A stretch of 64,000 bases of DNA, from NCBI RefSeq assembly GCF_017876165.1, contig NZ_JAGINQ010000011.1, forward strand, positions 62,001 through 126,000. The letters run 5' to 3'. Both the position numbers and the translations under genes were made by a program. This document shows, in pieces, positions 7,020 to 15,194 of this stretch. The notes beneath the pieces were generated by a model. That model was not told where the DNA came from. It searched no databases and was given only the letters and a program-made list of their open reading frames with translations. Within the stretch, counting starts at the first letter, position 1, and every line of letters starts with the position of its first letter. Origin of the DNA: Azospirillum soli. Its GTDB lineage: Bacteria > Pseudomonadota > Alphaproteobacteria > Azospirillales > Azospirillaceae.

Positions 7020-8577
7020 GATGGTCGTCTTCCTTGGGGATCTCTTGGGGCTTGGGGGTTTCTCGGGGCTTCGCGTCTTCTTGGGGCGCCTCGGGCAGCA
7101 GCACCGACGCCGTGGTGCCGCGTCCGGGCGCGCTGTCGAGGATGATCTCCCCGCCCATCTCCTTGACCAAGCCGTAGGCGACGGACAGGCCGAGCCCGGT
7201 GCCCTGGCCGACGGGCTTGGTGGTGAAAAAGGGCTCGAAGGCCCGCTCGACGGTCTTGCGGTCCATGCCGCTGCCGGTGTCGACGACGTCGATCCGGGCG
7301 GATCGCCAGGCTTGCGGGGCGCCGTCCGGCGGATGGGCGCGCAGGACGATTTGGATGACCCCGGCGCCTGCCATGGCCGCCGCCGCGTTCCCGGCCAGAT
7401 TGAGGAGCACCTGGGTGAACGCGGTCCGGTCGGCCCGCACCGCGATGCCGCCGTCCCGGATGTCGAGTTCCGTGAGGATGCCCGGCCCGACGGCCTTGCG
7501 GACGAGCACCAGCGCGTCCCGCAGAAGATCGTCGGCCAGCAGTCGCTCGGCCCGGCGGCTGCCCGGCCGCGAGAAGGCCAGCAGGTCGCCGATGATGCGC
7601 CGGGCGCTGAGCGCGCAGTTCAGGACGACGTCGAGGTAGGCGCGGTCGGCGTCCCCGGAATGCCGGGCGATCAGCTCCTCGGTCAACAGCGTGACCGGCT
7701 GGAGCAGGTTGTTGATCTCGTGGGCGACACCGCCCATCATTCGCCCCATTGCTTCGATGCGCTGGCGCTGGCGTTCGGCATCCTCGCGCCGCGCCTCGTC
7801 GGTGATGTCGGCTTGCAGCCCCAGATAGGCGGTCAGCGCGCCCTGCTCGTCGTGGATCGGCGCAAGCACCAGACGGTTCAGGAAGGCGGTTCCGTCCTTG
7901 CGGTAGTTGACCAGCCGAATCTCCGCCTGAACGCCGGCGGCGACCGTTTCGCGGATGGCCTGGACGACCGCCGGATCGGTGTTCGGCCCCTGGAGGAAAC
8001 GGCAGTTCCTTCCGAGCACCTCGTCGCGGCCGTAGCCGGTCAGGGTTTCGAACGTCCGGTTGGCGTAGATGAGCGGCAGATCCGGCAGACGGCCGTTGGA
8101 GACGGTGATGCTGATCGGGCAGGCGTCGATGACGGCCAGCAGCATCTCGCGTTCCCGCAGGGTGTCGGACAGGCGATCCTCGAACCGGTGGCGGGCGGTG
8201 ACGTCGTGCAGCGTGCCGACGATTCGCGCGGGATGCCCGTCCTCCCCCATGTCGACGTTGGCGTCGCAGTAGAGGAAGGTCACCCGCCCGTCCGCCGGGC
8301 TGATGCGGAATTCGCCGCCGCGGGCCGTCCCCTGGCCCGGACGGAAGACGCCGAGGAAGCTTTCGCGGTCTTCGGCGAGCACCGCGTCCGCCACGGCGTC
8401 GAGGCCACGGCTGTCCAGATCGCGGATGCCGAAATGGGTGCCGACCCATTCGAGGGTCCCGGCGAGGCCCAGGGTCCCCGCGAGGGTTTGCGGATCGCGC
8501 GGCCGGTCCGGGACATAGTCGAAAAAGGCGATCCGCGCGCTTTGCAGTGCTCGCGTCAGGGACTCGGCGTGGGCCAT
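6997..8577 (-). CDS. LOV-domain (blue-light) sensor histidine kinase
   Basis: A 526-residue soluble kinase: PAS (about 10-130), LOV (about 145-260), HisKA (HEINN, His286) and HATPase. The LOV domain has the hallmark GRNCRFLQGPNTD with the photoactive Cys at about 192. It also has the flavin-contacting Asn in VNYRKDG (about 224) and FLN (about 234) and the Gln in YLGLQADIT (about 255). In LOV proteins blue light forms a Cys-flavin adduct that switches kinase activity. The kinase core has GGVAHEINNLLQPV, LLNLAGNAAAAM, VDTGSGM and GQGTGLGLSVAYG. It is followed by an overlapping receiver gene and the stressosome genes, so light or redox input to the stressosome is a reasonable inference. Confidence 0.87.
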   Translation of the reverse strand: MAHAESLTRALQSARIAFFDYVPDRPRDPQTLAGTLGLAGTLEWVGTHFGIRDLDSRGLDAVADAVLAEDRESFLGVFRPGQGTARGGEFRISPADGRVTFLYCDANVDMGEDGHPARIVGTLHDVTARHRFEDRLSDTLREREMLLAVIDACPISITVSNGRLPDLPLIYANRTFETLTGYGRDEVLGRNCRFLQGPNTDPAVVQAIRETVAAGVQAEIRLVNYRKDGTAFLNRLVLAPIHDEQGALTAYLGLQADITDEARREDAERQRQRIEAMGRMMGGVAHEINNLLQPVTLLTEELIARHSGDADRAYLDVVLNCALSARRIIGDLLAFSRPGSRRAERLLADDLLRDALVLVRKAVGPGILTELDIRDGGIAVRADRTAFTQVLLNLAGNAAAAMAGAGVIQIVLRAHPPDGAPQAWRSARIDVVDTGSGMDRKTVERAFEPFFTTKPVGQGTGLGLSVAYGLVKEMGGEIILDSAPGRGTTASVLLPEAPQEDAKPRETPKPQEIPKEDDHHVHHTRH

Positions 8578-8581
8578 GGCC

Positions 8582-8947
8582 TCACTCCGCCGCCGCCGCG
8601 AGCGCCACCGCGTGGACGGTGCGCTGGGCCTCCGTGACGTACAGCTCCGGCAGCCGGTCGGTGTCGATGCCGTCGGGCAGGAGGGAGAGCGCCTGGACGA
8701 CCGCCGCCATCATCTGCCGGATGAGGTCGTGTTCCTGGGCCTGGGCGAAGAGGAGGCTGTCCAGCGCGTCCTGCAACGCGGTGGCCGCGCCGCCGCCGTC
8801 CGCCGCCATCTCCGCCGCCACCGTCGCCTCCAGCTGGCCGAGGGTGGCGATCAGGGTGCCGCTGGCCGTCTCGAAGCGGGCCTGCACCTCCGTCAGTTGG
8901 GCCGCCAGCACGCGGCAGACCCTGGCGCAGTCCTCGTGGTCCTGCAT
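8582..8947 (-). CDS. Small all-helical protein of unknown function
   Basis: 121 residues, Ala/Leu/Gln-rich, predicted almost wholly helical and acidic. It sits 9 nt after cheY and 4 nt before the LOV kinase, so it belongs to the operon. The stretch DSLLFAQAQEHDLIRQMM faintly recalls the CheY-phosphatase helix of CheZ, which has a Q-x3-(Q/D) catalytic pattern, and the setting beside CheY would fit. The resemblance is too weak for an assignment. I recognise no domain with confidence. Confidence 0.6.
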   Translation of the reverse strand: MQDHEDCARVCRVLAAQLTEVQARFETASGTLIATLGQLEATVAAEMAADGGGAATALQDALDSLLFAQAQEHDLIRQMMAAVVQALSLLPDGIDTDRLPELYVTEAQRTVHAVALAAAAE

Positions 8948-8956
8948 TTGGATGCC

Positions 8957-9325
8957 TCACGCGGGCAGAAGCTGCTTGATGGTCTTGATGAGGTCGTCGG
9001 GCTGGGTCGGCTTGGTCAGCCAGCCGGACGCTCCCGCTGAGCGCGCCTCGGTCTGCTTGCCGGCCACCGACTCCGTGGTCAGGACGACGATGGGGACGAA
9101 GCGGGTGGGGGCGAGCTTCCGCACCTCCTTGATGAAGGTGACGCCGTCCATGACCGGCATGTTCAGGTCGGTGAGGATCAGGTTGGGCTTCATTCCGGCC
9201 TTGAGCTTGTCCATCCCTTCCTTGCCGTTCGCCGCCGTCTCGACGGTGTAGCCGGATTTGCTCAGGATGCGGGACAGGCTCATCACCATGGTGGGGGAGT
9301 CGTCGAGCACGAGGATCGTGTTCAT
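8957..9325 (-). CDS. CheY-type chemotaxis response regulator
   Basis: 122 residues with a textbook CheY layout: ILVLDDSPTM, acceptor Asp in LILTDLNMPVMDG, VVLTTES for the Thr switch and WLTKPTQPDDL with the Lys. It closely resembles the second CheY of large chemotaxis operons. It starts 3 nt after the chemoreceptor stop, so the receptor and CheY are translationally linked. No CheA or CheW gene is in the window, so phosphorylation must come from elsewhere or from the operon's own kinases. Confidence 0.88.
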   Translation of the reverse strand: MNTILVLDDSPTMVMSLSRILSKSGYTVETAANGKEGMDKLKAGMKPNLILTDLNMPVMDGVTFIKEVRKLAPTRFVPIVVLTTESVAGKQTEARSAGASGWLTKPTQPDDLIKTIKQLLPA

Positions 9326-9328
9326 CGG

Positions 9329-10564
9329 TCAGGCTTTCTTCTGGAAGTCCGTGGCGTTCGCCATCGGAACGGCGATGGCCGTGGCGTCGACCGCCATGCC
9401 GGAACCGACCTGCTGGAGGCGGTCGCGGAGGCTGTGCATGTGGGATTCGACCTCGTTGGCGGTGTCGAGCACGAGTTCGGAGAGCATGCCGCTGTTCGCG
9501 GCGATCTGCGCGGCCTCGCGGATCTCGCGCGACAGGCTGAAGACGGCCTCGCGCATCTGGCCCAGGCTGCCCGAAACGTCACGGGCGAGCGATTCCTGCC
9601 CGTGCACGGCGGTGGCGATGCGCTGGCTGGCGGCGTCCGCCTGGGCGATGGTGGCGACGAGGTCGCGCAGGGCCTGGACCGAGGCGTCCGTGGTCTCGCG
9701 CATGGAGGCGATGCGGCCGCTGATGGTCTGTGTGGCGTCCGCCGTCTGGTGGGCGAGTTGCTTCACCTCGTCGGCGACGACGGCGAAGCCCTTGCCCGCC
9801 GATCCCGCGCGGGCCGCCTCGATGGTGGCGTTGAGGGCGAGCATGCGGGTCTGGCGGGCGATGTCGCCGATCAGGCCGACGGTTTCGCCCACCTCCTGCG
9901 CCAGGGCGGCCATGGTGTCGACGCAGCGGCGGGTCGCCTCGGCCCGGCCGGTGGCTTCCCGGACGACCTCCACCGTGCCCTCGACCTCGCCGACGATCAC
10001 GCCGATGGCGTCCGTCAGGCCTTCGCCGATGCTGCCCAGGCGCCCGATGCACTGCTCGGCGGCGGCCGCTCCGTCCATCGACCGGCGGAACTGGTCGTTG
10101 GCCTGGTTCGCGGCGGCGGCCATCTCGGCGGCCATCTCGCGCATCTGGCTGTTTTCCTGGACGACTGCGGCGACCGAGGTGTCAACCTGCTCGACGATCA
10201 CCGATCCGAACAGGCTCATGGCCGTCCGCAAATCCTGGGGGGTGCCTCCCGGCTGCGCGGCGTGCGCGGGTGGCGCTGCCGTGTCGGAGGCGGACGGAAC
10301 CACCGTTCCCGGGGCGGGACGGGAGACCGTTTCGGCGCTGGCGACCGCTTCGGCGGGGTCGTCCGACGCCCTGCGGAGGAGCGCCACGCCCAATGCCGCG
10401 ACGGCCACGACGGCCAGCGACCGCACCTGCCAGGGAAGGTCGGTGCCCGCCAGCGCGCCCAGACAGACGACGCCGGCCGCCGCCAGCAGAGAGCGCAACC
10501 GGATCTGTGGAAGCAGCGTCCGGCCGCCGGTCGTGTCGAGGTCGGCGACTGCCGCCATTGTCAT
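9329..10564 (-). CDS. Membrane-anchored methyl-accepting chemotaxis protein without a periplasmic sensor
   Basis: 411 residues. Two closely spaced hydrophobic segments at about 27-45 and 50-65 form an N-terminal membrane hairpin with almost no periplasmic loop. A linker rich in Ala/Pro/Ser follows, then a long coiled coil with the conserved signalling tip [19 protein letters not shown]. The design suggests sensing of membrane or cytoplasmic state (energy taxis type) rather than an external ligand. It is the first gene of the minus-strand operon. A TAGGG-N4-CCCTA palindrome lies 56 bp upstream of its start. Confidence 0.85.
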   Translation of the reverse strand: MTMAAVADLDTTGGRTLLPQIRLRSLLAAAGVVCLGALAGTDLPWQVRSLAVVAVAALGVALLRRASDDPAEAVASAETVSRPAPGTVVPSASDTAAPPAHAAQPGGTPQDLRTAMSLFGSVIVEQVDTSVAAVVQENSQMREMAAEMAAAANQANDQFRRSMDGAAAAEQCIGRLGSIGEGLTDAIGVIVGEVEGTVEVVREATGRAEATRRCVDTMAALAQEVGETVGLIGDIARQTRMLALNATIEAARAGSAGKGFAVVADEVKQLAHQTADATQTISGRIASMRETTDASVQALRDLVATIAQADAASQRIATAVHGQESLARDVSGSLGQMREAVFSLSREIREAAQIAANSGMLSELVLDTANEVESHMHSLRDRLQQVGSGMAVDATAIAVPMANATDFQKKA

Positions 10565-10619
10565 GCCCCCGGTTGTATCCTTCAGGCAATGGTGGCATCG
10601 CCCGCTTGGCCGCGCCAGT

Positions 10620-10633
10620 TAGGGCGGACCCTA
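10620..10633. promoter_or_regulatory. Palindromic operator TAGGG-N4-CCCTA upstream of the chemoreceptor/stressosome operon
   Basis: TAGGGCGGACCCTA, identical in all 14 bases to the first palindrome at 494-507. It lies 56 bp upstream of the chemoreceptor start (10564, minus strand) and overlaps the stop codon of the FixJ-type regulator gene. A site this close to a gene start fits control of the downstream operon by a FixJ/TtrR-family regulator. Confidence 0.65.
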
Positions 10634-11323
10634 ATTGATGCGGGCGGCGACCCGTGCCGAACCGGTCATGGCGGGCGACGCGGCGGCGTTCGGCTCCGCA
10701 TCGTTCTCGCAGCCGGCGGCTTCCCAGAGACGGCCGAGGTCGATGACCGACCCCGCACCGGTCTTCTCCATGATGTGGGCGCGGTGGGCTTCGACGGTCT
10801 TGATGCTGATGTCGAGTTCCCAGGCGATGACCTTGTTCTGCTTGCCTTCGATGACCAGCCGCAGAACCTGGCGCTCCCGGTCGGAGAGGGAGGCCAGGAC
10901 GTGTTCCGCATGCCGTGCGCGCTGACGGCGAGCCGTCCGGGCGCGCTGGACCATGAGGCAGGCGTGGATCTTGTCGAGGAAGGTCGCGCGGCCGAACGGC
11001 TTGGCGAGGAAGTCGACCGCTCCCGTCTTCATCGCCTGCACGGCGGTGTCGACGTCGGCCCGCCCCGTGATCACCAGGACCGGGCAGTCGGTCCGCCGTG
11101 CTTCCAGGGTGCCGACGAGCGCGATGCCATCCATGTCCGGCAGGTGGACGTCGGCCACGACGCAGCCGTCGATCTCGTCCACGACCGCCAGGAGTTCCTC
11201 GGCGCTGCCATACGTCCGATAAGCAAGGCCGTCGGCCAGCAGCATGCGCTCCATTGCGGCCCGGACCTCCGGCTCGTCGTCAACGATATGGATTGTTGGA
11301 GCGTGTCCCATGCCATTGCTCAT
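10631..11323 (-). CDS. FixJ/TtrR-family response regulator
   Basis: 230 residues: receiver (about 10-125) with HIVDDEPEV, acceptor Asp at about 58 in VVADVHLPDMDG, VITGRAD and FLAKPF, then a LuxR-type helix-turn-helix (about 145-205) with SDRERQVLRLVIEGKQNK and ISIKTVEAHRAHIMEK. A C-terminal tail of about 30 residues has no match I know. The recognition helix is close to that of TtrR encoded at 13632-14273, so both may read the same operator. No cognate kinase gene is adjacent except the operon it precedes. The gene ends inside the palindrome at 10620-10633, and read-through into the chemoreceptor operon is possible. Confidence 0.85.
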   Translation of the reverse strand: MSNGMGHAPTIHIVDDEPEVRAAMERMLLADGLAYRTYGSAEELLAVVDEIDGCVVADVHLPDMDGIALVGTLEARRTDCPVLVITGRADVDTAVQAMKTGAVDFLAKPFGRATFLDKIHACLMVQRARTARRQRARHAEHVLASLSDRERQVLRLVIEGKQNKVIAWELDISIKTVEAHRAHIMEKTGAGSVIDLGRLWEAAGCENDAEPNAAASPAMTGSARVAARIN

Positions 11324-11776
11324 CTTTGAAAACGCGACACCGCCAGTGTGCGGCGGGAATAGGTGGTATCACTAAAGCAATAGCCATGCCGCCGAGGGCC
11401 CACATGGGCTGGGGCCGTTTTCATACCAAAGGATGAAAAAACCCGTTGAGCGATTGCTTCATTTTTGTGACGACATGCATTTTGATTTGCGAAATGCGAA
11501 CAGGGAGCGGCGTCGGGTTGACAACGGCGGAGTGCCTGTTCCCAGGCATTCGGGCGCTGGGATCGGGAACTTCCCGGAAAAACGCGATACGAGACGGCAT
11601 GCCCCCCACTCCCTGGAGAAAATCGCCCAGCGTCAACGTGACGGTGCCTCAGGTTGAAAGTGGTCGCGGAAGGGTGTATGCGGCGCTCGATGGGCCAACC
11701 CGTCGCGCGCCGTTGTGCGAGGCCGGAGGAGCCCACCGGATTGATCCCTTGCCTTCAATCCTCACCCGAGGACGCG
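11324..11776. other. Intergenic region between divergent regulator and ttrS genes
   Basis: About 450 bp, less GC-rich than its surroundings around 11430-11500, separating the divergent FixJ-type regulator and ttrS. It must hold both promoters, but I find no convincing -35/-10 pair, FNR-type TTGAT-N4-ATCAA box or TAGGG palindrome. Short open frames on both strands have no coding character. Confidence 0.5.
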
Positions 11777-13642
11777 ATGCGCATCATACCCCGATTGAAG
11801 TGTCTGGCGCTGGCTGGTGCGCTTGTCGGCTTGTGGGTGGGCATAGCCACGGCTGCGGAACCGCCCATCCGCGTCGGTGTGCTGGCCTACCGGGGTGGCG
11901 ACCACGCGAACGCCGCCTGGGAACCGACCGTCCGGTATCTGGCCGAGCGGTTCCCCGAGCGCGGCGCGGAGATGGTGCCGCTGGATCTGCCGGGCATGGA
12001 AGCCGCCGTCCAGGCCCGTACCGTCGACTTCGTCCTGACGAACACCGGCAATTATGTGGAGCTTGAGGCGCGCCACGGCGTGACCCGTATCGCCACGCTG
12101 CGTTCCTCGCGGGCCGGGGCGTCGGGCGCCGCCATCGGCTCCGCCCTGATCGTCCGGGCTGACCGCACCGACATCCGCGAGGTCGGCGACCTGAAGGGGC
12201 GGACCGTCATGGCAATCGATCCGGACGCCTTCGGCGGCTTTCAGGTGGCCTGGGGCGAGATGCTGAAGGCCGGTGTCGATCCCTACCGTGACGTGAAGGA
12301 ACTCCGCTTTTCCGGCTTTCCGGTGGATCGTGTTGTCTTCGCGGTTCGGGACGGCACGGTGGACGTCGGGGTGCTGCGCGCCTGCGTGCTGGAGGAGTTG
12401 GCCGCCGAGGGGCGCGTGGATTCCAGTCAGTTCCGGGTTCTGGCGCCCAGAACGTCGCCGGGCTTCGACTGTGCCCTCTCCACCGACCTGTACCCGGATT
12501 GGCCTCTGGCCCGGCTGGCCTCGACGCCGGAGGAGCTGGCGAAGGCGGTCGTCGTCGCCCTGTTCCAGATGCCCGCCGACCATCCGGCGGCCAGGGGCGG
12601 AGGCTATGACGGCTGGACGGTGCCGCTCGACTATCAGCCCGTCCACGCGCTGTTCCGATCCCTGCGCATCGGTCCCTACCGCTACCTGCGCGAGGTCTCG
12701 CTGGTCGACATCGCGCGCGCGCATTGGGAGTGGCTGGTGGTGGCGGCGCTGGCTCTGCTGTGGTGGGCGATCCACTCGCTGCGGGTGGAGCATCTGATCA
12801 AGGTGCGCACCGCTGAACTGCGGTCCGCCAATCGGGATCTCGTCCGCGAGATGGCCGAGCGCCGCCGCGCCGAGGAGACCGCCCGCGAGCGACAGAAGGA
12901 GATGGACCACGTCGCCCGCCTCTCCATCCTTGGCGAGATGGCCAGCAATCTGGCCCACGAGCTGAACCAGCCCCTTGGGGCCATCGCCAACTACGCCCGT
13001 GGCTGCACCCGGCGTCTGGAAATGGGGACCGGGGAACCGGCCCAGCTGGCGGAGATCACGCGGGCCATTGCGGAACAGGCGGAACGCGCCGGGCAGATCA
13101 TCGCGCGCATTCGCAACTTCGTGCGCAAGCGGGCGTCCCAGTTGGAACCGATGGACGTCAACGAGGCTGTCCGCGCGGCTATGTCCTTGTGCGAATCCCG
13201 CGCCCGTGGCGACGGCGTCGCGATCGTGCTGACGCTCGCCGACGACCTGCCGCCGGTTCTCGCGGACACCGTCCAGATCGAGCAGGTCGTCCTGAATCTG
13301 GTTGTGAACGCCCTCGACGCGCTGGAAGGCGCGCAAACTGGCGCGCCGGAGGTCACCGTCCGCACCGGGCGGGACGAGGCGGGGCGGGTCGAGGTCGCCG
13401 TGGCCGACCGGGGGCGCGGTCTCACCGACGAGGCGCGGTCCCGCCTGTTCGATCCTTTCTTCACCACCAAGCCGGGCGGCATGGGGCTGGGGCTGTCGAT
13501 CTGCCGCACCATCGTCGAAGCCCACGGGGGGCATCTCTGGGCCACCGACAACCCTGGCGGAGGCGCCGTGATGCGCTTCGTCCTGCCCGCCGCAGGCAAG
13601 GCGCAGCCGGTCGGCAACGAGGAGCAACACCATGCACGCTGA
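11777..13642 (+). CDS. ttrS: Tetrathionate sensor histidine kinase TtrS
   Basis: About 621 residues from the ATG at 11777, which has GAGG 6 nt upstream and begins a clear signal peptide (MRIIPRLK, then a hydrophobic run to ATAA). A PhnD/SBP-like periplasmic sensory domain fills about 27-320 (IRVGVLAYRGGD, FVLTNTGNYVEL, LKGRTVMAIDPDAFGGFQVAW). A transmembrane helix at about 320-340 (WLVVAALALLWWAI) follows, then a coiled coil and a HisKA with NLAHELNQPLGAIANYA. The HATPase has LNLVVNALDAL, ADRGRGL and GGMGLGLSICR. TtrS of Salmonella has this same binding-protein-like sensor and detects tetrathionate. ttrR overlaps its end by 11 bp and ttrBCA follow, which supports the assignment. Confidence 0.87.
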   Translation: MRIIPRLKCLALAGALVGLWVGIATAAEPPIRVGVLAYRGGDHANAAWEPTVRYLAERFPERGAEMVPLDLPGMEAAVQARTVDFVLTNTGNYVELEARHGVTRIATLRSSRAGASGAAIGSALIVRADRTDIREVGDLKGRTVMAIDPDAFGGFQVAWGEMLKAGVDPYRDVKELRFSGFPVDRVVFAVRDGTVDVGVLRACVLEELAAEGRVDSSQFRVLAPRTSPGFDCALSTDLYPDWPLARLASTPEELAKAVVVALFQMPADHPAARGGGYDGWTVPLDYQPVHALFRSLRIGPYRYLREVSLVDIARAHWEWLVVAALALLWWAIHSLRVEHLIKVRTAELRSANRDLVREMAERRRAEETARERQKEMDHVARLSILGEMASNLAHELNQPLGAIANYARGCTRRLEMGTGEPAQLAEITRAIAEQAERAGQIIARIRNFVRKRASQLEPMDVNEAVRAAMSLCESRARGDGVAIVLTLADDLPPVLADTVQIEQVVLNLVVNALDALEGAQTGAPEVTVRTGRDEAGRVEVAVADRGRGLTDEARSRLFDPFFTTKPGGMGLGLSICRTIVEAHGGHLWATDNPGGGAVMRFVLPAAGKAQPVGNEEQHHAR

Positions 13643-14273
13643 CACGAACCACGCTGGCGCGTCCCGCATCGTCGCATCCCGCATCGTCTATGTCGTGGAC
13701 GACGATCCCGCGATGCGGCACTCGCTGGCTTGGCTGATCGGTTCGCTCGGCGTGCCGGTGGAGTCCTTCGCCTCGGGCGAGGAGTTCCTTCGCGCCGTCC
13801 GCCCGGACCAGCCGGGATGCCTCGTCACCGACGTGCGGATGCCGGGCATGAGCGGGCTGGAGTTGCAGGACACGCTGACGCGCGCCGGGTCGTTGCTGAC
13901 GGTCGTGGTCATCACCGGGCACGCCGACGTTCCCATGGCCGTGCGCGCGCTGCGCGCGGGTGCGGTGGACTTCATCGAAAAGCCGTTCAACGATCAGGTG
14001 CTTCTCGACCGGGTGCACGAGGCGCTGGAACAGTCCCACCGCGCGTGGGAGGAGCAGGCCCGCAAGGACCACGTCCGGTCGCTTTTGGCGCGCCTGACGC
14101 CGCGCGAGCGGCAGGTCGCCGATCTGGTCGTGGCGGGAAAGCCGAACAAGGTGATCGCTGCCGAGATCAACATCAGCCTGAAGACGGTCGAGGTCCACCG
14201 GCACAACGTCATGGAGAAGCTGGAGGTCGGCTCCATCGCCGATCTGACGAGGCTTCTGATCGAGGCTGAGTAA
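13632..14273 (+). CDS. ttrR: Tetrathionate response regulator TtrR (FixJ/LuxR family)
   Basis: 213 residues: receiver with YVVDDDPAMRHSL, acceptor Asp about 67 in LVTDVRMPGMSG, VVITGHADV and FIEKPFNDQ, then LuxR-type HTH with TPRERQVADLVVAGKPNK and ISLKTVEVHRHNVMEK. It overlaps ttrS by 11 bp and has a GAGGAG ribosome binding site 9 nt before its ATG. In known systems TtrR-P activates ttrBCA. The two TAGGG-type palindromes at 14328-14362, between this gene and ttrB, are its likely binding sites. Confidence 0.87.
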   Translation: MHADTNHAGASRIVASRIVYVVDDDPAMRHSLAWLIGSLGVPVESFASGEEFLRAVRPDQPGCLVTDVRMPGMSGLELQDTLTRAGSLLTVVVITGHADVPMAVRALRAGAVDFIEKPFNDQVLLDRVHEALEQSHRAWEEQARKDHVRSLLARLTPRERQVADLVVAGKPNKVIAAEINISLKTVEVHRHNVMEKLEVGSIADLTRLLIEAE

Positions 14274-14327
14274 GGTTTTTAACAAAACGTAACCGGCCCT
14301 CAAGACGGGCCTGCGACATAGTGTCCT

Positions 14328-14362
14328 TAGGGTAAACCCTAAAAGGTCTAGGGTTCCCCCCA
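14328..14362. promoter_or_regulatory. Paired TAGGG-N4-CCCTA operator in front of ttrB
   Basis: TAGGGTAAACCCTA at 14328-14341 is a perfect palindrome. A second copy at 14349-14362, TAGGGTTCCCCCCA, is imperfect; centres are 21 bp apart. It lies 89-123 bp upstream of the ttrB start, directly after ttrR, a position typical for activation by a FixJ-class regulator. The same motif occurs at 494-522 and 10620-10633. Confidence 0.72.
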
Positions 14363-14388
14363 ATGGGATGGCCGGCTCGTCCCCGGTA

Positions 14389-14442
14389 CCTTCGCACCGT
14401 AGGGCTCGCGCAATGCGGCGGGCCACGGAATACGTGCGAAGG
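14389..14442 (+). promoter_or_regulatory. Leader inverted repeat covering the ttrB ribosome binding site
   Basis: CCTTCGCAC at 14389-14397 pairs perfectly with GTGCGAAGG at 14434-14442. Pairing extends by GTA/TAC after a one-base bulge, for a stem of about 12 bp. The right arm contains the AAGGGG Shine-Dalgarno of ttrB (ATG 14451). If the transcript starts upstream of 14389 the ribosome site would be buried, implying translational control. The transcription start is unknown. Confidence 0.45.
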
Positions 14443-14450
14443 GGTCTGCC

Positions 14451-15194
14451 ATGGACCAATCACGACGCAACTTCTGTCTGGGCGCCAGCGTTGCGACCAT
14501 CGGGGCCGCTGCCATCGGCGCGGCCACGCTGACCCCAGCGCCGGCCGGGGCCGCGCAGGCGCGCAAGGGCGGCGACGCGGCGCACCGCTGGGGCATGGTG
14601 GTGGACGTGCGCAAGTGCGTCGGCTGTCAGGCCTGCACGGTCGCCTGCATCATGGAGAACGACGTCCCGGAGAACAGCTTCCGCACCATCGTCTCCACCT
14701 ATGAGGTGACGGAGCAAGGCAAGACCGGCTCCTACATGCTGCCGCGCCTGTGCAACCACTGCGAGGACGCCCCCTGCATTCCCGTCTGCCCGACCGGCGC
14801 CACCTTCCAGCGCCAGGACGGCATCGTGGTGGTGGACAACACGGTGTGCGTCGGCTGCGCCTATTGCGTCCAGGCCTGCCCCTACGACGCGCGCTTCATC
14901 AACCACGAGACCCAGACGGCGGACAAATGCACCTTCTGCGTCCACCGCGTTGACGCCGGGCTGCTGCCCGCCTGCGTCGAGACCTGCGTCGGCGGCGCCC
15001 GCATTTTCGGTGACCTGAACGACCCGGACAGCACCGTCTCCACGTTGATCCGCGAGGAGGCCCCCAAGGTGCTGAAGCCCGAGCAGGGCACCCAGCCGCG
15101 CGTCTTCTACATCGGCCTCGATCCGAAATTCCAAGGCAAGGTGGACGGCACCCCGACCCTGTGGCGCCCGGCCCGCGAGAAGGAGCATGCGTGA
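14451..15194 (+). CDS. ttrB: Tetrathionate reductase iron-sulfur subunit TtrB
   Basis: 247 residues with a twin-arginine signal (SRRNFCLGAS) and hydrophobic stretch, then four cysteine clusters for [4Fe-4S] centres: CVGCQACTVAC, CNHCEDAPCIPVC, CVGCAYCVQAC and a fourth group in CTFCVHR with later CVETC. This is the NrfC/TtrB electron-transfer subunit that carries electrons from the membrane subunit to TtrA, on the periplasmic side. Its stop overlaps the ttrC start by one base (TGATG). Family membership is certain; the tetrathionate assignment rests on the ttrSR neighbours and ttrA. Confidence 0.88.
   Translation: MDQSRRNFCLGASVATIGAAAIGAATLTPAPAGAAQARKGGDAAHRWGMVVDVRKCVGCQACTVACIMENDVPENSFRTIVSTYEVTEQGKTGSYMLPRLCNHCEDAPCIPVCPTGATFQRQDGIVVVDNTVCVGCAYCVQACPYDARFINHETQTADKCTFCVHRVDAGLLPACVETCVGGARIFGDLNDPDSTVSTLIREEAPKVLKPEQGTQPRVFYIGLDPKFQGKVDGTPTLWRPAREKEHA

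Noticed and set aside
11421..11636. Small minus-strand gene in the ttrS upstream region
   Set aside because: No ribosome binding site, low-complexity product and no recognisable family.
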